From positions 1-19,434 of the forward strand of contig JAEZEJ010000128.1 in NCBI GenBank assembly GCA_023417775.1: 19,434 nucleotides of DNA. Direction: 5' to 3'. Positions within the stretch are counted from its first letter, which is position 1. Every line of letters starts with the position of its first letter. Positions 1 to 9,209 of the stretch are shown here, piece after piece. The notes under the pieces are model-generated. The model was not told the origin of the DNA and searched no databases. It worked only from the letters and a program-made list of their open reading frames with translations. Source of the DNA: Actinomycetes bacterium. GTDB taxonomy: Bacteria; Actinomycetota; Actinomycetes; Propionibacteriales; Nocardioidaceae. A program made the translations under genes and the position numbers.

Positions 1-60
1 CCCGGGGGGCGGCGTGCGGGGCCCGTCTGCGGGGCCCGCGGCCCGCGGTCGTTGCGGCCC
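1..60. other. Extremely GC-rich segment with short direct repeat
   Basis: GCGGGGCCCG occurs at 16-25 and again at 29-38, and each copy contains the self-complementary GGGCCC core, so the RNA could fold strongly. It may be the 3' terminator of a gene lying just outside the window. In mycobacteria lsr2 lies upstream of clpC, but nothing here proves that. No coding sequence is seen between 1 and 411. Confidence 0.25.
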
Positions 61-98
61 CGGCCCGACCGGCGGGAATGACGGGCGGCGCGGAGGTG

Positions 99-140
99 TT
101 TTCCACAGCTGGTGGATAAGTTTTCCACAGCCTGTGGAGA
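99..140. promoter_or_regulatory. Cluster of DnaA-box-like 9-mers
   Basis: TTTTCCACA occurs at 99-107 and at 121-129 on the plus strand. TTATCCACC lies on the minus strand at 111-119, and a weaker GTCTCCACA on the minus strand ends at 133. The consensus DnaA box is TTATCCACA, with TTGTCCACA common in actinobacteria. The sites alternate in orientation and form two small dyads, for example TCCACAG facing CTGTGGA. Spacing, density and symmetry argue against chance in GC-rich DNA. They sit about 270-310 bp before clpC. Binding by DnaA is inferred. Confidence 0.45.
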
Positions 141-179
141 CCGCCCGGGGCCCGTCGGGGGCGCCGGCGGCCGGGGAAG

Positions 180-197
180 ATTTCGCTATCCGCGTAC
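180..197 (+). promoter_or_regulatory. Putative ClgR operator upstream of clpC
   Basis: The core CGC-TATCC-GCG (184-194) has flanks ATTT before it and TAC after it. This closely fits the actinobacterial ClgR site, CGC and GCG separated by five bases with A/T-rich flanks. ClgR is an HTH activator of clp genes in Corynebacterium and Streptomyces. The site lies just upstream of the SigH-type promoter at 210-236, the position expected for an activator. Confidence 0.5.
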
Positions 198-209
198 AGC
201 CAGGGGTAC

Positions 210-236
210 GGGAACACCTCCTGAGCGTGGGAGGTT
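210..236 (+). promoter_or_regulatory. Putative SigH/SigE-type stress promoter of clpC
   Basis: GGGAAC at 210-215 is followed after 18 bases by GTT at 234-236, which fits the actinobacterial ECF SigH/SigE pattern GGAA(C/T), 16-19 bases, then GTT. Transcription would start near 243 and leave a leader of about 170 nt before the clpC start. A possible housekeeping -10 (TAGAGT, 304-309) has no convincing -35. Confidence 0.4.
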
Positions 237-411
237 GGAAAAAACAGCCCGTTCCAGGCTCATGCCGACAGCACACGACCTCAGCTGAGTCGGTCCGCGG
301 CGATAGAGTAAGGAAGCGCGGACGTCCGCCCCTGGACGTCCGGGCACCGGCCCCGCCAAGATTCTTGACCAACAAGATCGAGTGCGCACGGCACGTGAGG
401 AGCACGAGGGC

Positions 412-2934
<2,523 letters not shown>

Positions 2935-2953
2935 CGCTCAGCAGTCGCTGAAC

Positions 2954-2985
2954 GAGGCGGGTCCGGAGTCATCCGGGCCCGCCTC
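2954..2985 (+). terminator. Intrinsic terminator of clpC
   Basis: The arms GAGGCGGGTCCGGA (2954-2967) and TCCGGGCCCGCCTC (2972-2985) pair over 14 positions with one G-U wobble around the loop GTCA. It begins 20 nt after the clpC stop. There is no long U tract, as is usual in high-GC actinobacteria. Confidence 0.85.
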
Positions 2986-3048
2986 GTCGTCTGTCGCACT
3001 GTCCTCACTCGCTCACCGGCGAGCTCGTCCCCGGGCGTCCCGGGAGCG

Positions 3049-3116
3049 CGAGTGGTGCAGGTTCGCCCGCGGACGGCGCGATCCGGGGGCGACTCTGCCA
3101 ATATGTGCACCACTCG
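3049..3116. repeat. 11-bp perfect inverted repeat between convergent clpC and mutY
   Basis: CGAGTGGTGCA (3049-3059) is the exact reverse complement of TGCACCACTCG (3106-3116), with a 46-nt loop. It sits just past the 3' end of mutY (minus strand), so it may help end mutY transcription, but the long loop is atypical for a terminator. Confidence 0.4.
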
Positions 3117-3144
3117 GCGGCGCTGGAGGCGCGAGGTGAGGTGC

Positions 3145-4026
3145 TCAGCTGGTGGGGAGGGCGAAGAGATCGTCATCGACGAGCACCGCGAGACCGTCGT
3201 CGAGCAGTGAGGCGAGGCACCGGTCGCGCTGTCCGGCATCGTCCCAGACGAGATCGAGCGAGGTCTTGTGGACGGGGCCGGGGGCATCGCGCAGCACCGC
3301 CATCAGTCGTCCTCGGACCTGCCGGTCGGTGCCGGCCCATGTCTGGCCGGTCGGCTGCTCGCCCTGCGGGTAGCCGGCGTCGCGCCAGGCGCAGAGATCA
3401 GTGACCGGACAGGCCTCGCAGCGCGGGGCGCGCGCGGTGCAGACGAGGGCTCCGAGCTCCATCGTCGCGGCGGCCCACAGATCGGCATCGGTCTCCGGGA
3501 GGAGGTCATCGGCCAGGGTGCGCTCGGCCGCGGTCACCGCTTTGGCCGGATACTGCTCCCCGGCCACGATGCGGGTGAACACCCGGCGGACATTGGTGTC
3601 GAGCACGAGATGGCGGCGGCCGTAGGCGAAGGAGGCGATCGCCGCAGCGGTGTAGTCGCCGATGCCGGGGAGCTCGCGGAGTGCGGCGTAGTCATCGGGC
3701 ACCCGGCCGTCGTGCTCGGTCGTGATCGCGACGGCTGCCGCGTGCAGGCGCTGCGCGCGGCGCGGATAGCCGAGGCGGCCCCAGGCGCGGATCGCGTCGC
3801 CGGAGCTGGCGGCCGCGAGATCGGCGGGTGTCGGCCAGCGCTCCATCCAGGCCTCGAAGACCGGCAGCACTCGGCTCACGGGAGTCTGCTGCAGCATGAA
3901 CTCCGAGACCATCACGGCCCAGGGATCGGGGCGCTGTCCGTCCCTGCCCCGCCAGGGGAGGTCCCGGTGATGGGTGGCGAACCAGCTCAGGACACGGTCG
4001 TGGAGGGACGGGAGCGATGTCGTCAT
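3145..4026 (-). CDS. mutY: A/G-specific adenine DNA glycosylase MutY
   Basis: This base-excision enzyme removes adenine mispaired with 8-oxoguanine and so prevents G:C to T:A changes. The 293-residue product belongs to the HhH-GPD superfamily. SEFMLQQT carries the catalytic glutamate (Glu42). The helix-hairpin-helix LPGIGDYTA spans about 119-127. The catalytic aspartate is in VLDTNVRR (Asp143). The iron-sulfur cluster cysteines fit C-x6-C-x2-C-x5-C exactly (196, 203, 206, 212). The C-terminal part is shorter than in E. coli (350 aa), so the Nudix-like 8-oxoG reader is reduced or absent, which resembles the roughly 300-aa mycobacterial enzyme. AAAGGA lies 10 nt before the ATG. The gene is divergent from the membrane protein at 4073, with a 46-bp shared promoter region. 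Confidence 0.96.
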   Translation of the reverse strand: MTTSLPSLHDRVLSWFATHHRDLPWRGRDGQRPDPWAVMVSEFMLQQTPVSRVLPVFEAWMERWPTPADLAAASSGDAIRAWGRLGYPRRAQRLHAAAVAITTEHDGRVPDDYAALRELPGIGDYTAAAIASFAYGRRHLVLDTNVRRVFTRIVAGEQYPAKAVTAAERTLADDLLPETDADLWAAATMELGALVCTARAPRCEACPVTDLCAWRDAGYPQGEQPTGQTWAGTDRQVRGRLMAVLRDAPGPVHKTSLDLVWDDAGQRDRCLASLLDDGLAVLVDDDLFALPTS

Positions 4027-4060
4027 GGCGCGTCGATCCTTTCACGGCAGGTCGAATCGG

Positions 4061-4066
4061 TAGCGT
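4061..4066 (+). promoter_or_regulatory. -10 box for leaderless transcription of the 4073 gene
   Basis: TAGCGT ends 6 nt before the GTG at 4073, so the transcript would start at or next to the start codon. No Shine-Dalgarno sequence is present, which fits a leaderless mRNA. Confidence 0.5.
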
Positions 4067-4072
4067 TGGACC

Positions 4073-4831
4073 GTGCCACGAGGACCCCTGCCAGCCGCGA
4101 TCTATTGGCGCCGCCGTCTGCTCTTCGTGACGGTGCTCATCGCCCTCGTATGGGGCTCGATCCAGGTCTGGACCTGGTCTCAGGATCGCGGCGACGAACG
4201 TCCGGCAGCGACACCGAGTCCCTCCGCGACTCCGACGGACGCCGATCCGAGCCCGGAGCCCGAACCGGAGCCGACCGATCTCGTGCCCGTGTCGATGCAG
4301 GCCCCTCAGGACTCCTGCACGCCGGAGAATGTCCGCATCGTGCCCTCGGTCGCCGACGGACAGCCCGGTGGGGCCGAGGTGGAGATGAAGCTGCTGGTCT
4401 CCACCGTCGACGGCACCGGATGCATCCTCAATCCGGCCGATGCCGAGTTGCTCGTCATCATCGCCGCGAACGGGTCGCCGGTCTTCGACTCGACCGTCTG
4501 CCGTGAGTCGCTGCTGAGCGATCCGATCGCGGTCCCCGAGGGGTGGGCGGTACAGGCGCCCCTCGTGTGGAACGGCCGCAACTCCGGTGGCTCGTGCGGT
4601 GACGACGAGCCGCCGCTCGGCCAGGGGGAGTACTCGGTGCAGATCGGCACTCTCGGGGGCGAACCGGGGGAGACGACATTCCGGCTCGCCGAGCCCGAGC
4701 CCGAGCCGGAGCCGGAGCCGGAGCCGGATCCGAGCGACGAGGCGCAGGAGGAAGGTCCCGAGGGAGAGGCGACGCCCGAGGATCAGCCGTCCGAGGAGGC
4801 CCCGCCTGAGGAGGCCCCGGCCGACGAGTGA
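4073..4831 (+). CDS. Membrane-anchored acidic protein (Rv3587c-like)
   Basis: The 252-residue product starts with a short basic cytoplasmic end (RGP...YWRRR), then one hydrophobic helix (about 17-34). After that comes a Pro/Ser/Thr/Glu linker and an extracytoplasmic domain of about 130 residues with several cysteines. It ends in a very acidic low-complexity tail containing an EP dipeptide run and many E/D/P residues. Topology is probably N-in, with the bulk outside the membrane. No enzymatic motif is seen. Its place divergent from mutY and beside disA matches Rv3587c of M. tuberculosis from my knowledge of that gene order, so I treat it as that conserved but uncharacterised family. The GTG start follows a -10 box directly. 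The tail is coded by a repeated GAGCCG-type hexamer and may vary in length. Confidence 0.85.
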   Translation: MPRGPLPAAIYWRRRLLFVTVLIALVWGSIQVWTWSQDRGDERPAATPSPSATPTDADPSPEPEPEPTDLVPVSMQAPQDSCTPENVRIVPSVADGQPGGAEVEMKLLVSTVDGTGCILNPADAELLVIIAANGSPVFDSTVCRESLLSDPIAVPEGWAVQAPLVWNGRNSGGSCGDDEPPLGQGEYSVQIGTLGGEPGETTFRLAEPEPEPEPEPEPDPSDEAQEEGPEGEATPEDQPSEEAPPEEAPADE

Positions 4832-4854
4832 CCGGCCGGAGCATGCTCCACCGG
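4832..4854. terminator. Palindrome between convergent genes, possible bidirectional terminator
   Basis: GGAGCATGCTCC at 4838-4849 is a perfect 12-bp palindrome flanked by CCGG on both sides (4832-4835 and 4851-4854). It fills the 41-bp gap between the stops of the membrane-protein gene (+) and disA (-), where a terminator serving both is expected. Confidence 0.45.
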
Positions 4855-4872
4855 CGCGTCCAGCGTCTCGCG

Positions 4873-5940
4873 TCAGACGTAGCGTTCGAGGATGCTCGAC
4901 TCGGCGAGCCGGGACAGCCCCTCACGCACTCCACGGGCCCGCAGATCGCCGACCCCCTCGACCGCCTGCAGATCGTCGAGGCTCGCGGCCAGCAACCGCT
5001 GCAGGGAGCCGAAGTGCACGATCAGGCGTTCCACCACCGTGCCCGGAAGGCGGGGGACACGAGCGAGCAGCCGGTAGCCGCGCGGTGACAGCGCCGCATC
5101 GAGGTTGTCCCCGTGGCCGATGCGCAGGGCCTCGGCCACGCTGCCCAGATCGACGAGATCGCCGGCGGAGAGATCCCGCAGCTCTGCCAGCACATCGGGC
5201 ACCGCGACCTTGCGGCGGCCCTGCGGCAGGTAGTCGCGCACCACGAGCTCCCGCTCGGCCTCCACCCCGCCGACCAGCTCGTCGAGCTGCAAGGCGAGGA
5301 GCCGGCCATCGGTGCCGAGCTCGAGGACGAATCCGTCGATCTCCGCGGCGATCCGGGTGACCATCTCCATCCGCTGCGCGACGGCCGCGACATCGCGTAC
5401 CGTCACGAGGTCCTCGATCTCGAGGGCCGACAGCGCATCGGCGACCTCGTCGAGTCGGGTGCGGTACCGCTCGAGGGTCTGCAAGGCCTGGTTCGCCCGG
5501 CCGATGACCGCCGCGGTGTCCTCCAGCACGTAGCGGGTGTCGCCGAGATAGAGGGCGATGATGTGCATCGACGCCGAGACCGAGATGACCGGCAGTCCGG
5601 TCTGGCGGGCGACCCGGTCGGCGGTGCGGTGCCGGGTTCCGGTCTCCTCGGTGACGATGGTGGCGTCGGGCATCAGATGGACTCCGGCACGCAGGATGCG
5701 GGTGGCGGTGCCGTCGAGGATGATTGCGCCGTCCATCTTGGCCAGCTCGCGCAGGGCCGTGGCGGTGAAGGGGACGTCGAGCACGAAGCCGCCGGTCGAG
5801 ATCGACTCCACCTGCCGGTCCATCCCGACGACGATGAGTGCGCCGGTGCGTCCGCGCAGGATGCGTTCGAGTCCTTCCCTCAGCTCGGTGCCGGGGGCGA
5901 CGGAGCCGAGGGCGCTGCGCAGTTCATTCGACAGGGCCAC
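4873..5940 (-). CDS. disA: DNA integrity scanning protein DisA, diadenylate cyclase
   Basis: DisA condenses two ATP into c-di-AMP and senses branched or damaged DNA. The 355-residue octamer-forming family protein has an N-terminal DAC domain with the DGA motif (Asp70-Ala72, in KMDGAIILD) and the RHR motif (103-105, in GTRHRTADR), both needed for ATP binding and catalysis. A helical spine follows (about 145-280), then a C-terminal helix-hairpin-helix DNA-binding region (DLQAVEGVGDLRARGVREGL). Length is that of the family. It starts with GTG preceded by TAGGCT only 6 nt away, so it is probably leaderless with its own promoter even though radA lies upstream in the same direction. The partnership with radA is conserved: RadA has been reported to modulate DisA. 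Confidence 0.97.
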   Translation of the reverse strand: MALSNELRSALGSVAPGTELREGLERILRGRTGALIVVGMDRQVESISTGGFVLDVPFTATALRELAKMDGAIILDGTATRILRAGVHLMPDATIVTEETGTRHRTADRVARQTGLPVISVSASMHIIALYLGDTRYVLEDTAAVIGRANQALQTLERYRTRLDEVADALSALEIEDLVTVRDVAAVAQRMEMVTRIAAEIDGFVLELGTDGRLLALQLDELVGGVEAERELVVRDYLPQGRRKVAVPDVLAELRDLSAGDLVDLGSVAEALRIGHGDNLDAALSPRGYRLLARVPRLPGTVVERLIVHFGSLQRLLAASLDDLQAVEGVGDLRARGVREGLSRLAESSILERYV

Positions 5941-5946
5941 AGCGAC

Positions 5947-5952
5947 AGCCTA
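5947..5952 (-). promoter_or_regulatory. -10 box for leaderless disA
   Basis: On the minus strand TAGGCT is followed by GTCGCT and then the GTG start. The 6-nt spacing leaves no room for a Shine-Dalgarno sequence. Confidence 0.5.
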
Positions 5953-5990
5953 GGGTGCGATCGCGATTCGGCGCGACCGGCACCTCGGCG

Positions 5991-6070
5991 CGGGCGGTGA
6001 GCTATCAACCATCGTGTGGCATCGCTGTTCGCCGGGTGAGCCGCAGCAATGGTTGATGGCTCACCGCCCG
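5991..6070. repeat. Near-perfect 22-bp-arm hairpin in the radA-disA gap
   Basis: The left arm at 5991-6012 and right arm at 6049-6070 match as reverse complements at 21 of 22 positions, with a 36-nt loop. The shared core reads GGTGAGC(T/C)ATCAACCAT. It is transcribed downstream of radA and immediately before the disA promoter. It could be a terminator isolating disA, an RNA processing or stability element, or a copy of a dispersed palindromic repeat. Confidence 0.8.
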
Positions 6071-6085
6071 ACGGCCGTGCACGGT

Positions 6086-6138
6086 GGCGGTGCGTGGTCA
6101 ACCATCGAGTGGTGTCGGGTGGTTGATGGCTCACCGCC
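6086..6138. repeat. Second, imperfect copy of the same hairpin
   Basis: The arms at 6086-6104 and 6120-6138 pair as 7 + 7 bp around a 5-nt mismatched internal bulge, with a 15-nt loop. The right arm TGGTTGATGGCTCACCGCC repeats the sequence at 6050-6068 exactly, so the two hairpins are tandem copies of one unit. A further short palindrome CCCAC-G-GTGGG (6137-6147) adjoins the radA stop. Confidence 0.75.
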
Positions 6139-6155
6139 CACGGTGGGCGATGAGC

Positions 6156-7520
6156 TCAGCTGCCGGTGCGGGCCGCGGCGATGGCCGCGGAGATATGGGA
6201 GACCCGGGCGATCGCCAGCTGTCCCGCGATCGCCTCGAGCCCCTCGGTGCCCTCCGGGACGATCGCATGGGTGAAACCGATGCGGGCCGCCTCGCGCAGG
6301 CGCGCGATGGTGTTGTTGACCGCGCGTACTTCGCCGGCCAGCCCGACCTCGCCGATCGCCACGAGCTGTGCCGGGAGCGGCGTGTCGGCGATCGCGGAGA
6401 AGGTGGCGAGTGCGGCGGCGAGGTCCACAGCGGGCTCGTGCAGGCGCGCACCGCCGACCGAGGCGGTGTAGACGTCGACGTCCCCGAGCTTCAGCTGGGC
6501 GTGCTTGGTGAGCACGGCCAGCACCATCGCGATCCGGGAGGAGTCCAGCCCGCTGGAGGTGCGGCGCGGCGACGGGGTGGTCGCCGCGACCGTCAGCGCC
6601 TGGACCTCCGCCAGCAAGGGCCGGCGGCCCTCCATCGTGACCGTGACGCACGTGCCCGGGACGGGACGCTCGTGACGGGACACGAACAATCCCGTGGGGT
6701 CGGGCACCTCGACGATGCCGTGGTCGACGAGGTCGAAGCAGCCGATCTCGTCGACGGGGCCGAAGCGGTTCTTGACGGCGCGCAGCAATCGCAGTCTGGA
6801 CGTGCGATCGCCCTCGAACTGCAACACGACATCGACGAGGTGTTCCAGCACGCGCGGCCCGGCGACCGATCCGTCCTTGGTCACATGGCCCACCAGCAGG
6901 GTGGCGATGCTGTCGGACTTGGCACGGCCGATGACGGTGGAGGCGACCTCGCGGACCTGGGTGACACCGCCGGGGACGCCCTCGATATCCGAGGATCCGA
7001 TGGTCTGCACCGAGTCGACGATGAGCAGACTCGGCTTGACCTGCTCGATATGCGTGAGCAGGCCCCCGAGATCGGTCTCGGCGGCGAGGAAGAGCTCGTC
7101 GTGGACCGCGCCGGTGCGTTCGGCCCGGAGGCGCACCTGGGCGGCCGACTCCTCGCCGGAGACGTAGAGGGTGCGCCGGCCGGCCTGTGCCCAGCGGGCG
7201 GCGACCTCGAGCAGCAGCGTGGACTTGCCGACACCGGGCTCACCGGCCAGCAGCATGACGGCCCCGGGCACCACGCCGCCGCCGAGGACGCGGTCGAGCT
7301 CGGGGATACCCGAGCCGGCGGCCGAGGCGGTCTCGACGCCGACCTCGGAGATCGGCACCGCGGGGGAGGAGACGGGTGCCGCGGTGGTGCGGGCTCCGCG
7401 GTTGGAGGCTCCGGCCACGTCGACCGTGCCCCAGGCCTGGCACTCGCCGCAGCGGCCGACCCACTTGCTCGTGGTCCATCCGCATTCGGCGCAGACGTAG
7501 GCGGTCTTGGTCTTGGCCAT
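6156..7520 (-). CDS. radA: DNA repair protein RadA
   Basis: RadA (Sms) is a RecA-like ATPase/helicase that processes branched recombination intermediates. The 454-residue product has an N-terminal C4 zinc finger (Cys10, 13, 24, 27). The RecA-type domain has Walker A GEPGVGKS at 93-100 and Walker B LLIVDS near 165-170. The RadA-specific KNRFG motif is at 250-254. The C-terminal Lon-protease-like, non-catalytic domain includes GEVGLAGEVRAV. Length is normal. The ATG at 7520 lies 7 nt after TACGCT and has no Shine-Dalgarno sequence, so it is probably leaderless. It is followed by the twin hairpins and then disA, the usual actinobacterial gene pair. Confidence 0.98.
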   Translation of the reverse strand: MAKTKTAYVCAECGWTTSKWVGRCGECQAWGTVDVAGASNRGARTTAAPVSSPAVPISEVGVETASAAGSGIPELDRVLGGGVVPGAVMLLAGEPGVGKSTLLLEVAARWAQAGRRTLYVSGEESAAQVRLRAERTGAVHDELFLAAETDLGGLLTHIEQVKPSLLIVDSVQTIGSSDIEGVPGGVTQVREVASTVIGRAKSDSIATLLVGHVTKDGSVAGPRVLEHLVDVVLQFEGDRTSRLRLLRAVKNRFGPVDEIGCFDLVDHGIVEVPDPTGLFVSRHERPVPGTCVTVTMEGRRPLLAEVQALTVAATTPSPRRTSSGLDSSRIAMVLAVLTKHAQLKLGDVDVYTASVGGARLHEPAVDLAAALATFSAIADTPLPAQLVAIGEVGLAGEVRAVNNTIARLREAARIGFTHAIVPEGTEGLEAIAGQLAIARVSHISAAIAAARTGS

Positions 7521-7527
7521 GGGTCTC

Positions 7528-7533
7528 AGCGTA
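7528..7533 (-). promoter_or_regulatory. -10 box for leaderless radA
   Basis: On the minus strand TACGCT is followed by seven bases and then the ATG of radA, within the 35-bp gap after the hydrolase stop. This suggests radA has its own promoter. Confidence 0.5.
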
Positions 7534-7555
7534 GAGGCCGGTACCGACAGCCGGG

Positions 7556-8353
7556 TTATCGCTCCATCGGGCGGCCGAGCACGAAGTCGGCGACCGGCGG
7601 CCCCACGACATCGGGTCCCGCATCGTGCCCGTGGCCCTCGAGGTGCAGGAAGATGCCATCGGTGAACAGCGGGGTGAGGGTGCGCGCCACATCGACCATG
7701 AACGGGAAGTCCGCGCCGCCGGCCAGCACGAGGGCGGGCGCGGTGACACGTTCGGCGAGGGGGACCGGCAGCAGCGAGCCGTTCTCGTCGCCCATGGCCG
7801 CCGAGTCGTAGGGCAGGCTCATCCCGATGGCGTCCCAGTGCGGGCCGCGCATCTGCTGCTCGGCCATCTCGGCGGGCATGCCCAGCATCGTGACGAAGGC
7901 GACCACGGCATCACCTCCCCGGCCCTCGCCGACGAGCCCGCGGACCTCGGCCGACCAGCGTCGCGGGGTGTCGGTGTCGTCGAGGGCATAGGGAGGCTCG
8001 TTGAGGATCAGGTGGTCGACGGTGTCCAGCTCCGCGGCGGCTCGCAGCGCGACGGCGGCGCCGGAGGAGTGTCCGTAGAGGCTCGCGCGGCCGCCGGCCG
8101 TCTCGATGAGAGCGGCGATGTCCTCGACCTCCCGCATCGGGTCCCATGGTGGCGGCGACGAGGCGTCGTCGGAATCGCCGCGACCGCGACGGTCCGGGTT
8201 GAGCGTCCGCAGACCGCGGTCCGCGAGGTCCTCGGCGAGTCCGCGAGTATCGGCTCTGGTGTTCAGGGCGCCGCCGATGACGATCAACGGCGGACCGTCG
8301 CCGAGGTCGTCGTAGGCGATACGGGTGCCGTCGGGTGAGGTGACCGTCGTCAT
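7556..8353 (-). CDS. Alpha/beta hydrolase fold protein
   Basis: The 265-residue cytoplasmic protein has the alpha/beta-hydrolase pattern. An N-terminal strand pair is followed by the oxyanion region (IVIGGALNT). The NPDRRGRGDSD segment is typical of the family. The nucleophile elbow GHSSG is at 94-98 (Ser96). An acid residue lies in LAGGADFPF and the catalytic histidine in LEGHGHDAG. The substrate is not predictable; esterase, epoxide hydrolase-like and lactonase activities are all possible. Start ATG 8353 follows TACCGT by 6 nt, so leaderless expression is likely. The stop lies 35 bp before radA, in the same direction. It is not part of the conserved mutY-disA-radA block I know from mycobacteria. 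Confidence 0.9.
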   Translation of the reverse strand: MTTVTSPDGTRIAYDDLGDGPPLIVIGGALNTRADTRGLAEDLADRGLRTLNPDRRGRGDSDDASSPPPWDPMREVEDIAALIETAGGRASLYGHSSGAAVALRAAAELDTVDHLILNEPPYALDDTDTPRRWSAEVRGLVGEGRGGDAVVAFVTMLGMPAEMAEQQMRGPHWDAIGMSLPYDSAAMGDENGSLLPVPLAERVTAPALVLAGGADFPFMVDVARTLTPLFTDGIFLHLEGHGHDAGPDVVGPPVADFVLGRPMER

Positions 8354-8359
8354 AGAGCC

Positions 8360-8365
8360 ACGGTA
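8360..8365 (-). promoter_or_regulatory. -10 box for leaderless hydrolase gene
   Basis: TACCGT on the minus strand is separated by 6 nt (GGCTCT) from the ATG at 8353. Confidence 0.45.
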
Positions 8366-8381
8366 CGCCCGGCAGCGGCGA

Positions 8382-9020
8382 TCAGATGCGGATCACGCCG
8401 CCGGGGGTCGAGAACTCGGCGACGGTGATGCCGGGCAGGGCGTTCGGTGCGACCCAGCGGACCTCGATCTGCTCGAGGGCGCTGATCGCCTCCTCGTCCA
8501 GCCAGTCGGACACGCGCTGTGGGCTGCCGGCGATCTCCAGCGCCACCAGCTCGATATCGGTGGGTGCCATCTGCGAGGGATGCTCGGCCGGGTCGATCAG
8601 CCACTGCATGACCTGGGGCAGCTGCGGATCGGCGGCCATCGAGCTGGTGCCGATCTGGCGCCACTCCAGGTTGAAGCCGTCGGGCCGGTGCCGGTTGCCG
8701 GGGACGGAGTGCCGGCCGATCATCCGCTCGACCGGGGTGATGTCGTCGACCGCGATGCTCCAGCAGAGCCAGCCGCCGCCCAGCTCGGACCGGGCGCGTA
8801 CGGCCTTGCCGAAGGCGGCCTTCTCGGCGGCCGGATGCTCCAGCACCTCGACGATCTCCATGTACTGGCGATTGGCCAGCGGCAGGATCATATTGCGCGT
8901 CCCGAAGCGCGGATGGATCCCGCCGTCAAGGAAGGGGGTCCCGAGACGCTCGCTCAGCTCGGCGGTGGTCTCGGCGAGGCCCTGTGGCCCGGCGGCGAAG
9001 GTCACGTGGTCGAGATGCAT
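8382..9020 (-). CDS. Glyoxalase-like (VOC superfamily) protein
   Basis: The 212-residue protein begins MHLDHVTFAA, the usual first strand of a vicinal-oxygen-chelate module with its metal-ligand His. It continues with GGIHPRFGTRNMILPL...YMEIVEVL, typical of the glyoxalase-like domain family (Glyoxalase_3 type). The second half (TDIELVALEIAG...FSTPGGVIRI) resembles the paired module. Substrate and metal are unknown. The start ATG has TAACAA 6 nt upstream on the minus strand, a weak leaderless-type promoter. The hydrolase gene follows 28 bp downstream in the same direction, so the two could form a small unit. Confidence 0.82.
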   Translation of the reverse strand: MHLDHVTFAAGPQGLAETTAELSERLGTPFLDGGIHPRFGTRNMILPLANRQYMEIVEVLEHPAAEKAAFGKAVRARSELGGGWLCWSIAVDDITPVERMIGRHSVPGNRHRPDGFNLEWRQIGTSSMAADPQLPQVMQWLIDPAEHPSQMAPTDIELVALEIAGSPQRVSDWLDEEAISALEQIEVRWVAPNALPGITVAEFSTPGGVIRI

Positions 9021-9209
9021 ACGGCATTGTTACGGGCGCCTGCCGCGCGGATCGCACTTAGGGTCGGCTCAGTCGCGTACATCTCCCGGCCTGGCGCGGC
9101 GGCGGTAGACCGTCGACCCTTCCCGGCGGCGAGAGGTAGGCCAGCAACGTCATCGGCTGCCGATGGGGTTGACCGGGTACCGCTGCCCGAGCGGCGGTCG
9201 ACGGAAGGC
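9021..9209. other. Non-coding gap between two minus-strand genes
   Basis: I see no gene here. CCGTCGACC (near 9110) and GGTCGACGG (near 9198) form a widely spaced 9-bp inverted repeat. The segment carries the promoter of the glyoxalase-like gene at one end and the 3' end of the cysteine-rich gene at the other. Confidence 0.4.

Noticed and set aside
99..140. Full replication origin
   Set aside because: Only about four box-like sites are present, with no dnaA, dnaN or AT-rich unwinding region nearby; kept only as a DnaA-box-like cluster.
382..411. GTG start extending ClpC by ten residues
   Set aside because: The added residues are not family-like, and GAGGAG fits the ATG at 412.
5941..6155. 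c-di-AMP (ydaO-type) riboswitch before disA
   Set aside because: The hairpins are simple duplicated palindromes without a recognisable riboswitch core, and the likely disA transcript is leaderless and starts after them.
6084..7811. A 575-codon open frame on the plus strand opposite radA
   Set aside because: It mirrors radA codons in antisense; composition is Gly/Asp/Arg-rich with no motifs, while radA on the other strand has every family motif.
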